Positions 1 through 9,228 are shown, counted from the first letter of the stretch. The stretch: 64,000 nucleotides of DNA from Soonwooa buanensis (GCF_900167905.1 NZ_FUYZ01000001.1:248001-312000); one strand, 5' to 3'. A program made the numbers and translations. Notes: generated by a model not told the origin, from the sequence alone.

Positions 1-12
1 TATTTATTTTAT

Positions 13-45
13 TTCCGTATATTCTTGATGAGAATATTTACGGAA
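13..45. other. Imperfect inverted repeat at window edge
   Basis: Arms at 13-25 and 31-45 pair as a hairpin with a 2-nt bulge and a 5-nt loop. No T-run follows on either strand, so terminator function is not shown. It lies about 190 bp beyond the end of the PspC-domain gene, and its other neighbour is outside the window. Confidence 0.35.
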
Positions 46-233
46 TGACCTTCTGTTTCTGCTATTTTTTAGAATAAGTTAGATACGAAATCTACAACTT
101 TGATAGCGAATTCTATGACGATCTGGATCATGAGATTTGGTTTTTATAGTTAACAAAATTAGTGTTTATTTTTCATATTAATATTTCTTTTTAGTTAAAA
201 TATTTTAAAGTTATAACTAAAAAGTAGATTTCA

Positions 234-1988
234 TTATTTAGTTGCTTTTATTGTCACTTCTTTTTTGCCATCTTTAATATTAATGTCAAGATCGTTAAGT
301 TCTGTTTTATCAATATTAAGTTTGTCTAAAACTGCGTCAGCACTGTCGATATGGTATCTTTTTCCGTTGATTCTTACATGGTCGTCATCATTAGAATTGT
401 ACTCAATCGTGTTTCCGTTAATTTTGATTTTATTCTTCTCAATGCTAATTCCGTTATTGTTATTATTCCCGTTTGAGTAGTTGTCGTAATCAAAATCTTG
501 GCTGTCGCTGCTGTCTGGATTGTTGTCATCATCAATGTCTCCGCGGAAACTAACGTCGTTACCATGCTCTTTGATGATTTTCATACTTTTAGGAACAACC
601 AATTCGTAATCCACTCTATAACTTCTGAATCTGTAATCATACGGATAAGAGAAATAATTAGGTAACAAAATTCTATTGCCAACAACTTCTACCGGAACTG
701 ACATCCTAAGCGGCGTGTTATAACCTTCACCATCTTTTTTAATGATAAGATATGGCGTTGTTACGTTGTCTTTTCTAATAACTTCAACACTTGGATAATC
801 TTGCTTGTAGATAACTTTTTTGTCAGAGTAGATTCTTCCCCAATAACCTTTGAATTGTTGTGGAATTGTCACATTTTTACTTCCTACAAAAAGACTGTCA
901 GATTTTGAATTAATCGATACATTCTCAGTCTCTTCATTATGACCTTCAAATTGATTTTCTACAGAAATTGCACTGTATGCAAAAACTCCAACTACACCTA
1001 ACCAAATAAGTCCTAAAATCGCCATGAAAGTCCCAACATAATTGAATTTTGATTTCGGAGAAAAAATCTTAATCGCCAATAACAAAAAGCAAATACCACA
1101 CATTAAAACTGGGATCCCAGCCAAAGCCAACATTAGGTAAGACATATTGTTTTCTTGTAGATAGAAAGACAAGTTATCACCAACGTTAAAACTTCCAGTA
1201 TTAAAAGCTGCGAAAATCGCAAACAATCCAATGAAAGATCCAGCCGTACAAAGTATTGCGAAAACGCCTACAACATATTTAAGAACATTCCAGATGCTGC
1301 TTCCAGCATTGTTAATGCTTTGTTTGTTGTTGTCGTAGATTTCGCCAACGCGTTGTGTTGACTCGTTCGCGAACTGTACAATCTTACCAGACTCTTCTTT
1401 TAAGTTGTCAAAATTAAGTGGTTTCCCTTTTAGCTTTAGATAATCTGAAGCCGATTCTGCTTTTGGAAGCACCATCCAAAGGATTCCGTATAATAATACA
1501 ACCAAAAGAGAAGATCCTGGCGCTACCCAAAGTAGGATAAAAGCACCAACCCAGATTAGTCGCATCCATGTAACGTCTAGTCCAAAATATTCTGCTAAAC
1601 CAGCACAAACACCAGCTATTTTTTGTTGACCTGGATCACGGAAAAGCTGTCTTTGTCCGTTAACATTTCTACTAAAGTTAGATCTAGATTTTTGATTATT
1701 TTGTTTACTTTCAGAAAAGTAAGCTTCTTCTTGCTCGTCGATTTGTTCTGGTGTGCCGATTTGGGCAATCACTTTTTCAACATCGATATCGTTAATAACT
1801 TCTCTTTTGCCAAGGCTTTCTTTGAAGATTTCGACCATACGGATCTCGATGTCATGCATCACTTCGTCCGCTTCGGTTGCATCTAGAGAACTACGCAACG
1901 CATTAAGATAGTCGCTAAGTTTTATATAAGCATGCTCATCAATGATGAAGGAAAATCCTGCGAGTGCTATTGATAATGTCTTGTTCAT
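234..1988 (-). CDS. PspC domain-containing membrane protein
   Basis: 584 residues. The N-terminal ~90 residues are soluble and acidic. A PspC module follows at about 113-175 (RQLFRDPGQQKIAGVCAGLA, then a hydrophobic segment ending in GILWMVLPKA). Three further membrane segments lie at about 235-345, and a long C-terminal domain has an Asp/Asn/Ser-rich stretch near 495-515. PspC proteins act in envelope-stress responses at the inner membrane; Bacteroidota fuse PspC to larger C-terminal domains, as here. It starts 10 bp after a PadR-type regulator, a pairing often seen for PspC genes, so the two probably form an autoregulated operon. The membrane-stress role is family inference. Confidence 0.85.
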   Translation of the reverse strand: MNKTLSIALAGFSFIIDEHAYIKLSDYLNALRSSLDATEADEVMHDIEIRMVEIFKESLGKREVINDIDVEKVIAQIGTPEQIDEQEEAYFSESKQNNQKSRSNFSRNVNGQRQLFRDPGQQKIAGVCAGLAEYFGLDVTWMRLIWVGAFILLWVAPGSSLLVVLLYGILWMVLPKAESASDYLKLKGKPLNFDNLKEESGKIVQFANESTQRVGEIYDNNKQSINNAGSSIWNVLKYVVGVFAILCTAGSFIGLFAIFAAFNTGSFNVGDNLSFYLQENNMSYLMLALAGIPVLMCGICFLLLAIKIFSPKSKFNYVGTFMAILGLIWLGVVGVFAYSAISVENQFEGHNEETENVSINSKSDSLFVGSKNVTIPQQFKGYWGRIYSDKKVIYKQDYPSVEVIRKDNVTTPYLIIKKDGEGYNTPLRMSVPVEVVGNRILLPNYFSYPYDYRFRSYRVDYELVVPKSMKIIKEHGNDVSFRGDIDDDNNPDSSDSQDFDYDNYSNGNNNNNGISIEKNKIKINGNTIEYNSNDDDHVRINGKRYHIDSADAVLDKLNIDKTELNDLDINIKDGKKEVTIKATK

Positions 1989-1998
1989 AGTTTTAGTG

Positions 1999-2328
1999 TT
2001 ATTGTGGTTTTGTAATTTGGTTAACCGACTCTGTCAGTTCGTTCCAAGTATTTTGTAATTCTTTCAAGAAAAGACTACCTTTTTCGGTAATTTGATAATA
2101 CTTTCTTGGTGGTCCGCTTGTAGATTCTTCCCAACGGTAGTTAAGGAATTCTCCATTTTTCAATCTGGTTAGTAACGGGTAGAGCGTGCCTTCTACCACA
2201 TCCAGTTTTCCTTTTTTGAGTTCGTCAATCAGATCCGAGACATACATTTCTCGACTCTGAATAAGGCTCAAAATACAGAACTCCAGAATGCCTTTACGCA
2301 TTTGCGCTTTTGTATTTTCTGTATTCAT
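1999..2328 (-). CDS. PadR family transcriptional regulator
   Basis: 109 residues forming one winged-helix PadR domain: a first helix region (MRKGILEFCILSLIQ), the recognition-helix region with VVEGTLYPLLTRL at about 44-56, and a wing ending in PPRKYYQITEKG. PadR repressors respond to small ligands or membrane stress and usually control their own operon. It is the first gene of a two-gene unit with the PspC protein, separated by 10 bp. A -7-like box lies about 80 bp upstream on the same strand. The ligand is unknown. Confidence 0.9.
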   Translation of the reverse strand: MNTENTKAQMRKGILEFCILSLIQSREMYVSDLIDELKKGKLDVVEGTLYPLLTRLKNGEFLNYRWEESTSGPPRKYYQITEKGSLFLKELQNTWNELTESVNQITKPQ

Positions 2329-2407
2329 AGTGTTTTATGATTATTAATGATCGTTATTCTCGAAAAGCGACTTAGCTTTTCTACGCAGTTTAAGTAATAT
2401 TACATAG

Positions 2408-2415
2408 CAAAGATA
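2408..2415 (-). promoter_or_regulatory. Bacteroidota -7 promoter box for padR-pspC
   Basis: The minus strand reads TATCTTTG, an exact match to TAnnTTTG. A TTG lies 21 nt further upstream (CAA at 2437-2439 on the plus strand), two more than the ideal 19. It predicts an RNA start near 2402 and an untranslated leader of about 75 nt. Confidence 0.5.
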
Positions 2416-2502
2416 TGTATTAAGTTTGGTATTATGCAATACAAAGTAGTAAAATATTTTTAGCAGCATATTTAACTCCTTGATTTTCAGCATTAAAATT
2501 TT

Positions 2503-2612
2503 TAGAAGCCGAGAACCTGCTTTCGCTACTCGCTGTTACAAAGCCAAGTTTTTGGCCATATTTTTTGTAACGAGCTCACACATGCCGCTCAATCAGGGCT
2601 AGGGATTTGTGG
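2503..2612 (+). repeat. Mosaic intergenic repeat, copy 1
   Basis: The left end (AGCCGAGAACCTGCTTTC) and right end (CAATCAGGGCTAGGGATTT) match the two ends of the inverted copy at 51880-52001 almost exactly, but the core differs completely. Here the core holds its own inverted repeat (TTACAAAGCC... / ...TTTTTTGTAACG). Shared ends with an exchanged core suggest a modular repeat. Confidence 0.65.
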
Positions 2613-2851
2613 GTTTTGTTTTGGACTTTGGATTTATAATTTGAGAATTAGGATTTGTTCTTATGTAGCTATTACCTTATTGTGGATAGATTTCAATTTA
2701 ACTAAATCTACCTCCTTAAGCCCTTCAAACTTCCCAAATTTTGAATGTCTTTTTAAAACAATCTTATCAACTATGTTTAATACAAGGAAGGATTTCTTTT
2801 AAGATTAGCTAACGGAAGAACTTAGCTAAAATAAATAACACGAATTTCATT

Positions 2852-2884
2852 AAGCCTTTCAGGGTTTGAAACCCTGAAAGGCTT
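2852..2884. repeat. Perfect 16-bp-stem palindrome, copy 1
   Basis: Arms at 2852-2867 and 2869-2884 are perfectly complementary around one central G. A second copy occurs at 38595-38627 with the central stem bases changed on both arms (GGG/CCC here, GAG/CTC there). This copy is far from any gene end, so it is a dispersed repeat and not the terminator of a neighbour. Confidence 0.75.
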
Positions 2885-2911
2885 TCTTGTCTAAATATTT
2901 TATGAATTATA

Positions 2912-2939
2912 AATTCATAATTCATAATTCATAATTCAT
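2912..2939 (+). repeat. Heptanucleotide tandem repeat (AATTCAT)x4
   Basis: Four exact, contiguous copies of AATTCAT, with an inverted partial copy (ATGAATT) just upstream. It is one of several 7-bp-period arrays in this window. Confidence 0.85.
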
Positions 2940-2954
2940 TACTTAAATTTTAAA

Positions 2955-3066
2955 AATTATCCGTTGTCCGCGTCCCAGATGGAACGGCATGTTGGAGCTC
3001 GCGCCGCAGGTATGGGCAAGAGTTTTGGCGCGACGCAGCGACTAGTGACAGCTGGTTAAGACGCCC
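2955..3066. other. GC-rich island in AT-rich intergenic DNA
   Basis: About 110 bp with much higher GC than the surrounding DNA, containing several GCGC and GCGACGCAG-type words. No open frame of note and no clear hairpin. It ends where the MITE target duplication begins. It may be a remnant of another repeat or of transferred DNA; function unknown. Confidence 0.4.
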
Positions 3067-3069
3067 TTA

Positions 3070-3260
3070 GAGCCTGTTTAAAAATTTTGCCGAAAGATTT
3101 TTTTTAAATATTCACACCTTCTTTACTAAATTTTGATGCCACTTTGAACCTATTTTTCACTTCATACTTTTGATTTATCCCGATAAAGCTTCAAATATGA
3201 AGCAAAAAATCCGTCCCAAATTATCTATAAAAATTTTAGTAATAAAATTTAAACAGGCTC
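3070..3260. mobile_element. MITE-like element, 191 bp, with 13-bp inverted ends
   Basis: The left end GAGCCTGTTTAAA (3070-3082) and right end TTTAAACAGGCTC (3248-3260) are perfect inverted repeats, flanked by a direct TTA (3067-3069 and 3261-3263). A 3-bp T-N-A duplication with ends of this kind is what IS5-family elements of the IS1031/IS427 type leave. No transposase is encoded, so this is a non-autonomous element. It ends 98 bp before the rpoD start codon and may supply or displace its promoter. Confidence 0.7.
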
Positions 3261-3358
3261 TTAAAAAATAATAATTAATAGTTAAAGTAAATTGTTTGTA
3301 ACCTTTTGGCAAACTTCTTCGTATAATATAATAGAACTCTACATTGAGTGATTTTATA

Positions 3359-4225
3359 ATGAGACAGTTAAAAATTACAAAACAGGTTACCAACAGGGAA
3401 ACCGCTTCGCTAGACAAATATCTACAGGAAATTGGTAAAGTAGAATTGATCACGGCTGACGAAGAAGTAGATTTGGCACAACGTATCCGCGCCGGCGATA
3501 GAGCTGCATTGGAAAAACTTATTAAAGCCAACCTTCGTTTCGTAGTATCCGTATCTAAGCAATACCAAAACCAAGGTCTTTCTCTTCCGGATCTTATCAA
3601 TGAGGGCAACTTGGGCTTAATGAAAGCTGCTAAACGTTATGACGAAACTAGAGGTTTCAAATTTATCTCTTATGCGGTATGGTGGATTAGACAATCTATC
3701 TTGCAAGCTTTGGCTGAGCAATCGAGAATTGTAAGACTTCCGTTGAACAAAATCGGTTCTATCAACAAAATTAACAAAGCCTACGCGCACCTAGAGCAAG
3801 AGAACGAAAGACCACCTTCTCCTGAAGAATTGGCTGAAGTGCTTGACATGAGCGAGGACGATATTAAAGAGTCTATGAAGAACTCTGGTCGTCACCTATC
3901 GATGGATGCTCCGCTTGTTGAGGGTGAAGACTCTAACCTATACGACGTTTTGCGTTCTGGAGAATCTCCTAGTCCTGATAAAGACCTAATGCTAGAATCT
4001 TTGCAGATTGAGATCGAAAGAGCTCTTAATACTTTGACGCCTAGAGAAGCTGATTTGGTGAGATTGTATTTTGGACTGGGTGGTAAGCATCCTATGACTT
4101 TGGAAGAAATCGGGGAAACATTCGATCTTACAAGAGAGCGTGTTCGTCAGATTAAAGAAAAAGCCATCAAGCGTCTGAAACATAATTCGCGAAGCAAAAT
4201 CCTAAAATCATATTTGGGTAAATAA
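3359..4225 (+). CDS. rpoD: RNA polymerase primary sigma factor RpoD (sigma-70)
   Basis: 288 residues from the ATG at 3359; a TTG 15 bp upstream would add five residues, but the family begins MRQLKITKQ. It lacks the long region 1.1 of proteobacterial sigma-70, as Bacteroidota primary sigma factors do. Region 1.2 is near residues 15-45. Region 2 is near 60-130 with [13 protein letters not shown] and [13 protein letters not shown]. Region 3 lies mid-protein, and the region 4 helix-turn-helix is near 245-275 ([20 protein letters not shown]). It directs recognition of the TTG/TAnnTTTG promoters seen across this window. Followed by a strong terminator. Confidence 0.97.
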   Translation: MRQLKITKQVTNRETASLDKYLQEIGKVELITADEEVDLAQRIRAGDRAALEKLIKANLRFVVSVSKQYQNQGLSLPDLINEGNLGLMKAAKRYDETRGFKFISYAVWWIRQSILQALAEQSRIVRLPLNKIGSINKINKAYAHLEQENERPPSPEELAEVLDMSEDDIKESMKNSGRHLSMDAPLVEGEDSNLYDVLRSGESPSPDKDLMLESLQIEIERALNTLTPREADLVRLYFGLGGKHPMTLEEIGETFDLTRERVRQIKEKAIKRLKHNSRSKILKSYLGK

Positions 4226-4245
4226 TTTTAACGATTTTAATATCT

Positions 4246-4274
4246 AAGCCTCAACTTTGTTGAGGCTTTTTTTG
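4246..4274 (+). terminator. Rho-independent terminator after rpoD
   Basis: A 10-bp perfect stem (AAGCCTCAAC, arms 4246-4255 and 4259-4268) with a 3-nt loop is followed by a T-run. It lies 20 bp after the rpoD stop, between convergent genes. Confidence 0.9.
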
Positions 4275-4277
4275 TAA

Positions 4278-4733
4278 TTAGCATTTTTCTTCGTGTAGCT
4301 CAATACCACTTAATGTTTTTTCCAAAGACAACTTTTGAGCCTTAGATAGCTGACCGATTTTGTACTGAAGCTTCTTCTTACCATGAGAGGTTGATAACGT
4401 TATCGACAAATAATTGGATAATAAAAAAGAGCTCAAATCGTATGATGAAACATTAGCGAAAGGAACATCCAAAACAGGAAAATTCGGTCCTTTTTTAAGT
4501 GGATGTCGATATTTAACAGTCAGCACAAAAGTGCTGACTTCCACGATGAGATATTTCAGTTTGATAAGTTTCAACAAGTTTATAAAAAATAATCCGAAAG
4601 CGATACAAACTACAAAAATGCTCTTCTCAAAAAAGTAAGCAAAACATGTAATCAAGAATAATACACTTGTGATAATTGCGACTATGTAGAATGTTAAGGA
4701 TACTTGTTTATAATTAGTAAATTTCGTTTTCAT
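4278..4733 (-). CDS. Hypothetical two-TM membrane protein
   Basis: 151 residues. Two hydrophobic segments at about 13-33 and 36-58 are followed by a soluble domain of about 90 residues with alternating strand-like pattern and a charged C terminus. The layout resembles small bacterial PH-like membrane proteins, but no motif proves this. Convergent with rpoD. No function is assigned. Confidence 0.7.
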   Translation of the reverse strand: MKTKFTNYKQVSLTFYIVAIITSVLFLITCFAYFFEKSIFVVCIAFGLFFINLLKLIKLKYLIVEVSTFVLTVKYRHPLKKGPNFPVLDVPFANVSSYDLSSFLLSNYLSITLSTSHGKKKLQYKIGQLSKAQKLSLEKTLSGIELHEEKC

Positions 4734-5345
4734 AACTCTTAATAAAAAAATTTGAGGCTTTCGCTAATTCAAGTCAAAACGGAAAGCAGATAAATATTGG
4801 AGAAACTTTGTGTATTAAAAATTCCGCCTCAGAGTTCTTAGACTTTTAACATAAAGATGTTTGATCAAACAAAAAGACATTTAGCAAAATATTTAAAATT
4901 CAATAATTGAAGTAAATAAGTATTCATTATTATAAATTATATAATCATAAACATTTATTACAAACTATAAATCAAAATTAAACATATTTAATGTCAAAAT
5001 AAAAACAAATAAGCCAAAACTGAGATGTATCATTTTAACAAAAAGTCAAAATGAAAATATTGAAATTTCAAATATGAAAGCCATAAGTCAACTGCCACAA
5101 CAATCGTCAAATTATACTAACTTTCTATCCTGAAAATTCATAAATAATAATTTACTTTTAATGAAATAACAATATTTTAAAAATGGAAATCTGGTATCAG
5201 CAGTGCATATATTTTGAGTAAATAATTTAACATATTTTACAATCTTAATAAAACTATGCTAAAATACGAATTAAAACAAGAAAATAAACCTTTAAACGAG
5301 ATATTAATACTAAATTTATTAACCTAATCTCAAAAGAAAAATCAA
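4734..5345. other. AT-rich intergenic stretch without visible features
   Basis: About 610 bp of very AT-rich DNA between divergent hypothetical membrane-protein genes. I see no open frame with coding character, no hairpin terminator and no copy of the repeats found elsewhere in the window. It presumably holds both promoters, but no exact TAnnTTTG box stands out. Confidence 0.5.
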
Positions 5346-5813
5346 ATGCTAATAAAAGCAAACTATGTCATCATTTTCTACATCATTAATATTCTAGTTG
5401 GTGTATTTGGTATTCTATTACATTACGAAGATCATCCGATTTTTGGAATTATCTTTTCCCTGCTTCAAATGTTATTTCTTGCATTTGGAGGTTTTCTCAA
5501 TGCAAAAAAGCAGAAAAAAATATTATCCATCTTTTGGATTGGTATTTTTAATTTGATTCTCGGTTTGGCGAGCATTTTTGCCATTGAAGTTTTAGGAGCA
5601 CGTTTTAGTATTTTCGGCGGAAGTACGGATTCGGTTTTGGTTGTTTTATTCCAATATACAATCAATTCCTACCTCTACCCTTTTCTAACTCGTATCGAAG
5701 CTATCAACGAATCACTTGCAATCATATTTATTATTTTTTGCTCGTTTATTATTCCATTCGTAGGTTTTGTTATTGGAAGAAAAATGTATTCGAACAAAGT
5801 TGAACAACATTAA
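5346..5813 (+). CDS. Hypothetical four-TM membrane protein
   Basis: 155 residues, mostly hydrophobic, with four likely membrane segments (about 7-25, 31-50, 58-80, 125-147) and a short lysine-rich loop (NAKKQKK) after the second. No conserved motif recognised. Starts at ATG 5346. The neighbours are unrelated hypotheticals. Confidence 0.7.
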   Translation: MLIKANYVIIFYIINILVGVFGILLHYEDHPIFGIIFSLLQMLFLAFGGFLNAKKQKKILSIFWIGIFNLILGLASIFAIEVLGARFSIFGGSTDSVLVVLFQYTINSYLYPFLTRIEAINESLAIIFIIFCSFIIPFVGFVIGRKMYSNKVEQH

Positions 5814-5888
5814 TTATGAAAATAAGTACAACAAGAAAATTAAAACTTTTCCGAATTTTTAAAACGCACATCTATAAAAATTTTAATC

Positions 5889-6686
5889 CTAAAGCTTCCT
5901 GATAGGTCTTTGCTTGTTATAAAAATCTATTCTGAAAATATAGCTTTTCTTGGTTTCTTCATTAATGATTTCAATCCAGTCTGATCCTTCCATGAAGTAA
6001 ACATTTATATTATATTTACCTTTTATACTAAAACTTTCTGACGACGAAATGCTTGTAATTATCGTAACATCATCTTTTGATTCTGTTGAAAATTCACGCG
6101 GTACAACCATAGTTGCCATATTGCTCTCAGCCTTCATCTCGACAAAATTTGGTGCTATAACTTCCTTAACTTTAGATTCATTATTTACTTTTTTCGGATA
6201 AGTTTTTAGAAGATTAAATTTTGAATCATACACAAGTATCTTATCAAGACCATAAAAAGCGCTTACTTCTTCGGTCTTTTTTATGGCTTTATTCAACATT
6301 TTTGAAGTCAAAACATTTGTTGCCGCAATATTTTTCAGTTTTGGTGTTTGGAAATCAGGATTGATATAAACATCAAAATGATTAGAATCTCCAAGTATCA
6401 CAGCATCTTCAACGCCAATCGCACTTGTGTACTTTTTTTTAAAAACCAATTTCTTAGATGTATCGAGTGGAATTAAAACAGTTTTTCCTTCTTTTTCAAA
6501 AGCTTGGTAATAAATTTTGTTACAGTACAAAGCATTATTTAAGTCAACATAATCTTCTGTTGCGCCTGTTTTCTTATCAACAAACTTATACTTATTGTCA
6601 TTGAATAAAACCAAATCCGAAAAAACCTTTATCATACTTTTTTCATAAGTTGGCGCAATATATTCGGAGAAATTACTCGTATCCAC
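5889..6686 (-). CDS. Hypothetical protein, probably missing its 5' end
   Basis: 265 residues from a GTG at 6686. The reading frame stays open about 57 nt further upstream (reaching ...ISIGYGVVDTSN) with no ATG and no signal peptide, although the first residues look like the mature start of an exported protein. The rest is a soluble mixed alpha/beta sequence without recognised motifs. It abuts head-to-head with another open frame that also lacks a good start, so a deletion may have removed both beginnings. Function unknown. Confidence 0.55.
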   Translation of the reverse strand: MDTSNFSEYIAPTYEKSMIKVFSDLVLFNDNKYKFVDKKTGATEDYVDLNNALYCNKIYYQAFEKEGKTVLIPLDTSKKLVFKKKYTSAIGVEDAVILGDSNHFDVYINPDFQTPKLKNIAATNVLTSKMLNKAIKKTEEVSAFYGLDKILVYDSKFNLLKTYPKKVNNESKVKEVIAPNFVEMKAESNMATMVVPREFSTESKDDVTIITSISSSESFSIKGKYNINVYFMEGSDWIEIINEETKKSYIFRIDFYNKQRPIRKL

Positions 6687-6768
6687 AACGCCGTATCCGA
6701 TTGAAATTTTAAACGATTTCGAAAATTTTAATTTTCAAGTTAAAGATTTCAAATTTACTGGATTCGAC

Positions 6769-7308
6769 TTGGATGCGTTTGAATTGGAGAATGCAGAAAG
6801 TTTCATGGACGAAGATTTATCCAATTTTGACATTGTAAAACGACAAGATTATTTTGAGTTAACTAATTATCAACTTGACTTAAAGATTCAGCAACGACTT
6901 ATTGACATGCTCTCCAAGGAAGAAATCGAAGTCGATTTGGATTTTCATTTTGAATTGAGCGAAAAGCATGAAGAAGCCAAAATTGGATTTAAAATAAATG
7001 ACAATTACTTCGAAGCTAAAAACGGATTCATGGAATTAATTTTTGACAACTTACAAAAACAATTTGACGGAAAATACCGTTTCAAAAATTGCTATGGATG
7101 TTTGTACGGTGATTATTCGGTTTATGGACAAGGTTTTATGGGGCCAGTTTTATGCTTTAAAAATCAAAAAGAAGCCTATCTTAGAGTTCAAAACAAAGGT
7201 GAATATATGGATTTAGATCCTCAAGAATCCACACAACAAGAGATATTTTGCTGTGACGAATACGAAATCCGTGATAAATCGGTTGGTTATAGAGGAACTG
7301 TGATTTAA
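6769..7308 (+). CDS. Hypothetical acidic protein, 5' end probably lost
   Basis: 179 residues from a TTG at 6769; the same frame is open back to 6649 and reads like protein from about 6688 (TPYPIEILNDFENFNFQVKD), but no ATG, GTG or other clear start exists there. The first ATG in frame is at 6805. The protein is soluble and acidic, with no signal peptide and a C-terminal half containing CYGCLYGDYSVYGQG. I do not recognise the family. It overlaps the presumed start region of the opposite gene, consistent with a rearrangement junction near 6688. Confidence 0.55.
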   Translation: MDAFELENAESFMDEDLSNFDIVKRQDYFELTNYQLDLKIQQRLIDMLSKEEIEVDLDFHFELSEKHEEAKIGFKINDNYFEAKNGFMELIFDNLQKQFDGKYRFKNCYGCLYGDYSVYGQGFMGPVLCFKNQKEAYLRVQNKGEYMDLDPQESTQQEIFCCDEYEIRDKSVGYRGTVI

Positions 7309-7358
7309 GTTTGATATTCATTAACGGACTTCGACTAAATCTACATAACAAATATTAC

Positions 7359-8108
7359 ATGAAAAAAATTTTATATCTAACATTAATCCTTAGCGCATTT
7401 ACGACTCACGCCCAAGATAAAATCCAAAGAATTTTGCCCAAGCAACCCATTTACATCGATCTTTTGGATGATTTAGGAAATCCATTGAAGGGCGATCCAG
7501 TCTTAGTTCTCAATTACTTTGCAGAAAAAGAAGGAAGCTATTTATTTTATTTTAATGAAGCTAAATCTAAAGGCGAATCTTATTTAACAGAAAATCCAAA
7601 AGATCTGTATGCAGGACTTTACATTGAAGATCACGGCGGAATTTTGGAGCTTATCACTTTTAAAGATTTTGCAGGTCCACTTTCAGAACCTTCTTATTTA
7701 CTGGATTATTGCGTTGCTGAAGATGTAGACAAAAACAAAAGTCCTGAGTTTTATTTAACCTATTTCGAAACTTCGGATGGATTGGACGCCAAACCTTTAA
7801 AAATTATCGTTTATTCAAAAAATGATAAAAATTTTGTAAAATCAAAAATCACAGCTTGGATTCCATATCAACCAGAAGACAAATATAAAGTTGAGAAAGA
7901 TGAGAACTATAAAAAGTTACCAAAAAGCATTCAAGCAAAAGCAGAAAATATATTAAAAAAAGCGCAACTATCATTACAACAAGAGAAAAAAAGCTTAATG
8001 AATAAAGAAAAGAATTCTGCAATTCAGAATCGAGCTGCGACAGCTTACTCTAAATACCAAAAAATATCTTTAAAGTCGGCTAAAAATCTTCTCGTCTCTG
8101 GTTGGTAA
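7359..8108 (+). CDS. Hypothetical exported protein
   Basis: 249 residues from the ATG at 7359, which opens a clear signal peptide (MKKILYLTLILSAFTTHAQ). A TTG 48 bp upstream would put 16 non-secretory residues in front and is rejected. The mature protein is soluble, with a helical lysine/glutamine-rich segment near 195-225 and no recognised domain. It is the first of three exported-protein genes in a row on this strand. Confidence 0.75.
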   Translation: MKKILYLTLILSAFTTHAQDKIQRILPKQPIYIDLLDDLGNPLKGDPVLVLNYFAEKEGSYLFYFNEAKSKGESYLTENPKDLYAGLYIEDHGGILELITFKDFAGPLSEPSYLLDYCVAEDVDKNKSPEFYLTYFETSDGLDAKPLKIIVYSKNDKNFVKSKITAWIPYQPEDKYKVEKDENYKKLPKSIQAKAENILKKAQLSLQQEKKSLMNKEKNSAIQNRAATAYSKYQKISLKSAKNLLVSGW

Positions 8109-8134
8109 TTTTAAAAAAAACACTTAAAAACTAA

Positions 8135-9166
8135 ATGAAAAAAATTAATCTATTTTCGCTAATCTTTGCATTAATCTTTTCGTTACAATCTTGTGCGCAA
8201 GAGTCCAAAACCTATTGGAAAATTAAAGACATATACAGGGAAGACAAACAGGAATTCCTTGGTCTAAATGGAATCTACATGAAAGAAATTCTCAAACAAA
8301 ATTTCCATTTTATCAGAGAAAACAATACTCTATCATTTGACCTTCCATCAAAATTTGAACTCGATTTAAAAAACTTTAAAAATTTAAACCAAATCAAAAT
8401 TACGGATCAAGAATATTATGAAATGTATGATCAAAAATTTAGTGGAAATACATTTCTTGTCAAATTTAAGGATGAAATGACGACGTCCGATTCTAAAAAC
8501 ACAATCATCGAATTTGAAAAAAGAAGCAAGGAAGATTACGATAAAGACCTTGCAAAAGCCGCTGCTGAACGAAAAGAAATTGCACAAAAAATGACTACTC
8601 TTAAAGAAGAACTAAAGAAAAATCCACCTATACATCTAGAACCAACCAAAAAATTTCCGCAAAAAGAAGTTTCAATTCTTATCGACAAATCAGAAAAAAT
8701 TGAACTTCTTATTCCTGATCAAATCGAATTGCGAGAAAGCGGCGACATAAAAAATGAAAAATTCAATGATATCAAAATTGGGACTTTCAGAAAAGATTCT
8801 AAAATCTATGACATCGAGCATTCTGGAGAAGATTATGGACTAGATCAACTTACGATTTGGGTGTCTACAGATCCCGCGAATTTTGACATTGAAAAATACA
8901 TCAAAGACAATCCCAATATGTTTTTAGTAAAACAAGAAAACAATAATATTTTGGGCTATATTCTGCGATATGACGACGAAAACAAAGAAGCCGTTATCCA
9001 ATCTTTTTTCAGTCTAAAATATCTTAAAATAGGAAAATCTCAAATTTTTATTTACTCAGATGTTAACCGTTCTCAAATTAAAAACTATCCAAATTCTGAA
9101 AAAATGAACAAAATTATAAATTTCAATTACTCAATTTCTGAGAATATTAGTTTAGTAAAAAAATAA
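8135..9166 (+). CDS. Hypothetical lipoprotein
   Basis: 343 residues with a lipoprotein signal peptide: a hydrophobic run followed by SLQSC, Cys at about residue 20. Residues 125-165 are rich in Lys/Glu/Ala and likely helical; the C-terminal half looks like a compact alpha/beta domain. No family recognised. It starts 27 bp after the preceding exported protein, so the two are probably cotranscribed. Confidence 0.75.
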   Translation: MKKINLFSLIFALIFSLQSCAQESKTYWKIKDIYREDKQEFLGLNGIYMKEILKQNFHFIRENNTLSFDLPSKFELDLKNFKNLNQIKITDQEYYEMYDQKFSGNTFLVKFKDEMTTSDSKNTIIEFEKRSKEDYDKDLAKAAAERKEIAQKMTTLKEELKKNPPIHLEPTKKFPQKEVSILIDKSEKIELLIPDQIELRESGDIKNEKFNDIKIGTFRKDSKIYDIEHSGEDYGLDQLTIWVSTDPANFDIEKYIKDNPNMFLVKQENNNILGYILRYDDENKEAVIQSFFSLKYLKIGKSQIFIYSDVNRSQIKNYPNSEKMNKIINFNYSISENISLVKK

Positions 9167-9228
9167 GCTTGCACAATATTTTAATTAAATATATTTTAGC
9201 AAGAATCAAAAATCATAAATATTTTTAC

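Larger units (their letters stand above)
2329..3358. other. Gene-free intergenic kilobase rich in repeats
   Basis: No convincing protein gene lies between padR and rpoD. From left to right it holds the padR promoter, a mosaic repeat (2503-2612), a perfect 16-bp-stem palindrome (2852-2884), four copies of a 7-bp unit (2912-2939), a GC-rich island of about 110 bp (2955-3066) and a 191-bp MITE-like element (3070-3260). Reading frames across the MITE and the start of rpoD on the minus strand are shadows. Confidence 0.7.

Noticed and set aside
3175-3609. A 144-codon minus-strand frame crossing the MITE and the start of rpoD
   Set aside because: It covers the conserved N terminus of RpoD on the other strand and has no protein-like motif; shadow frame.
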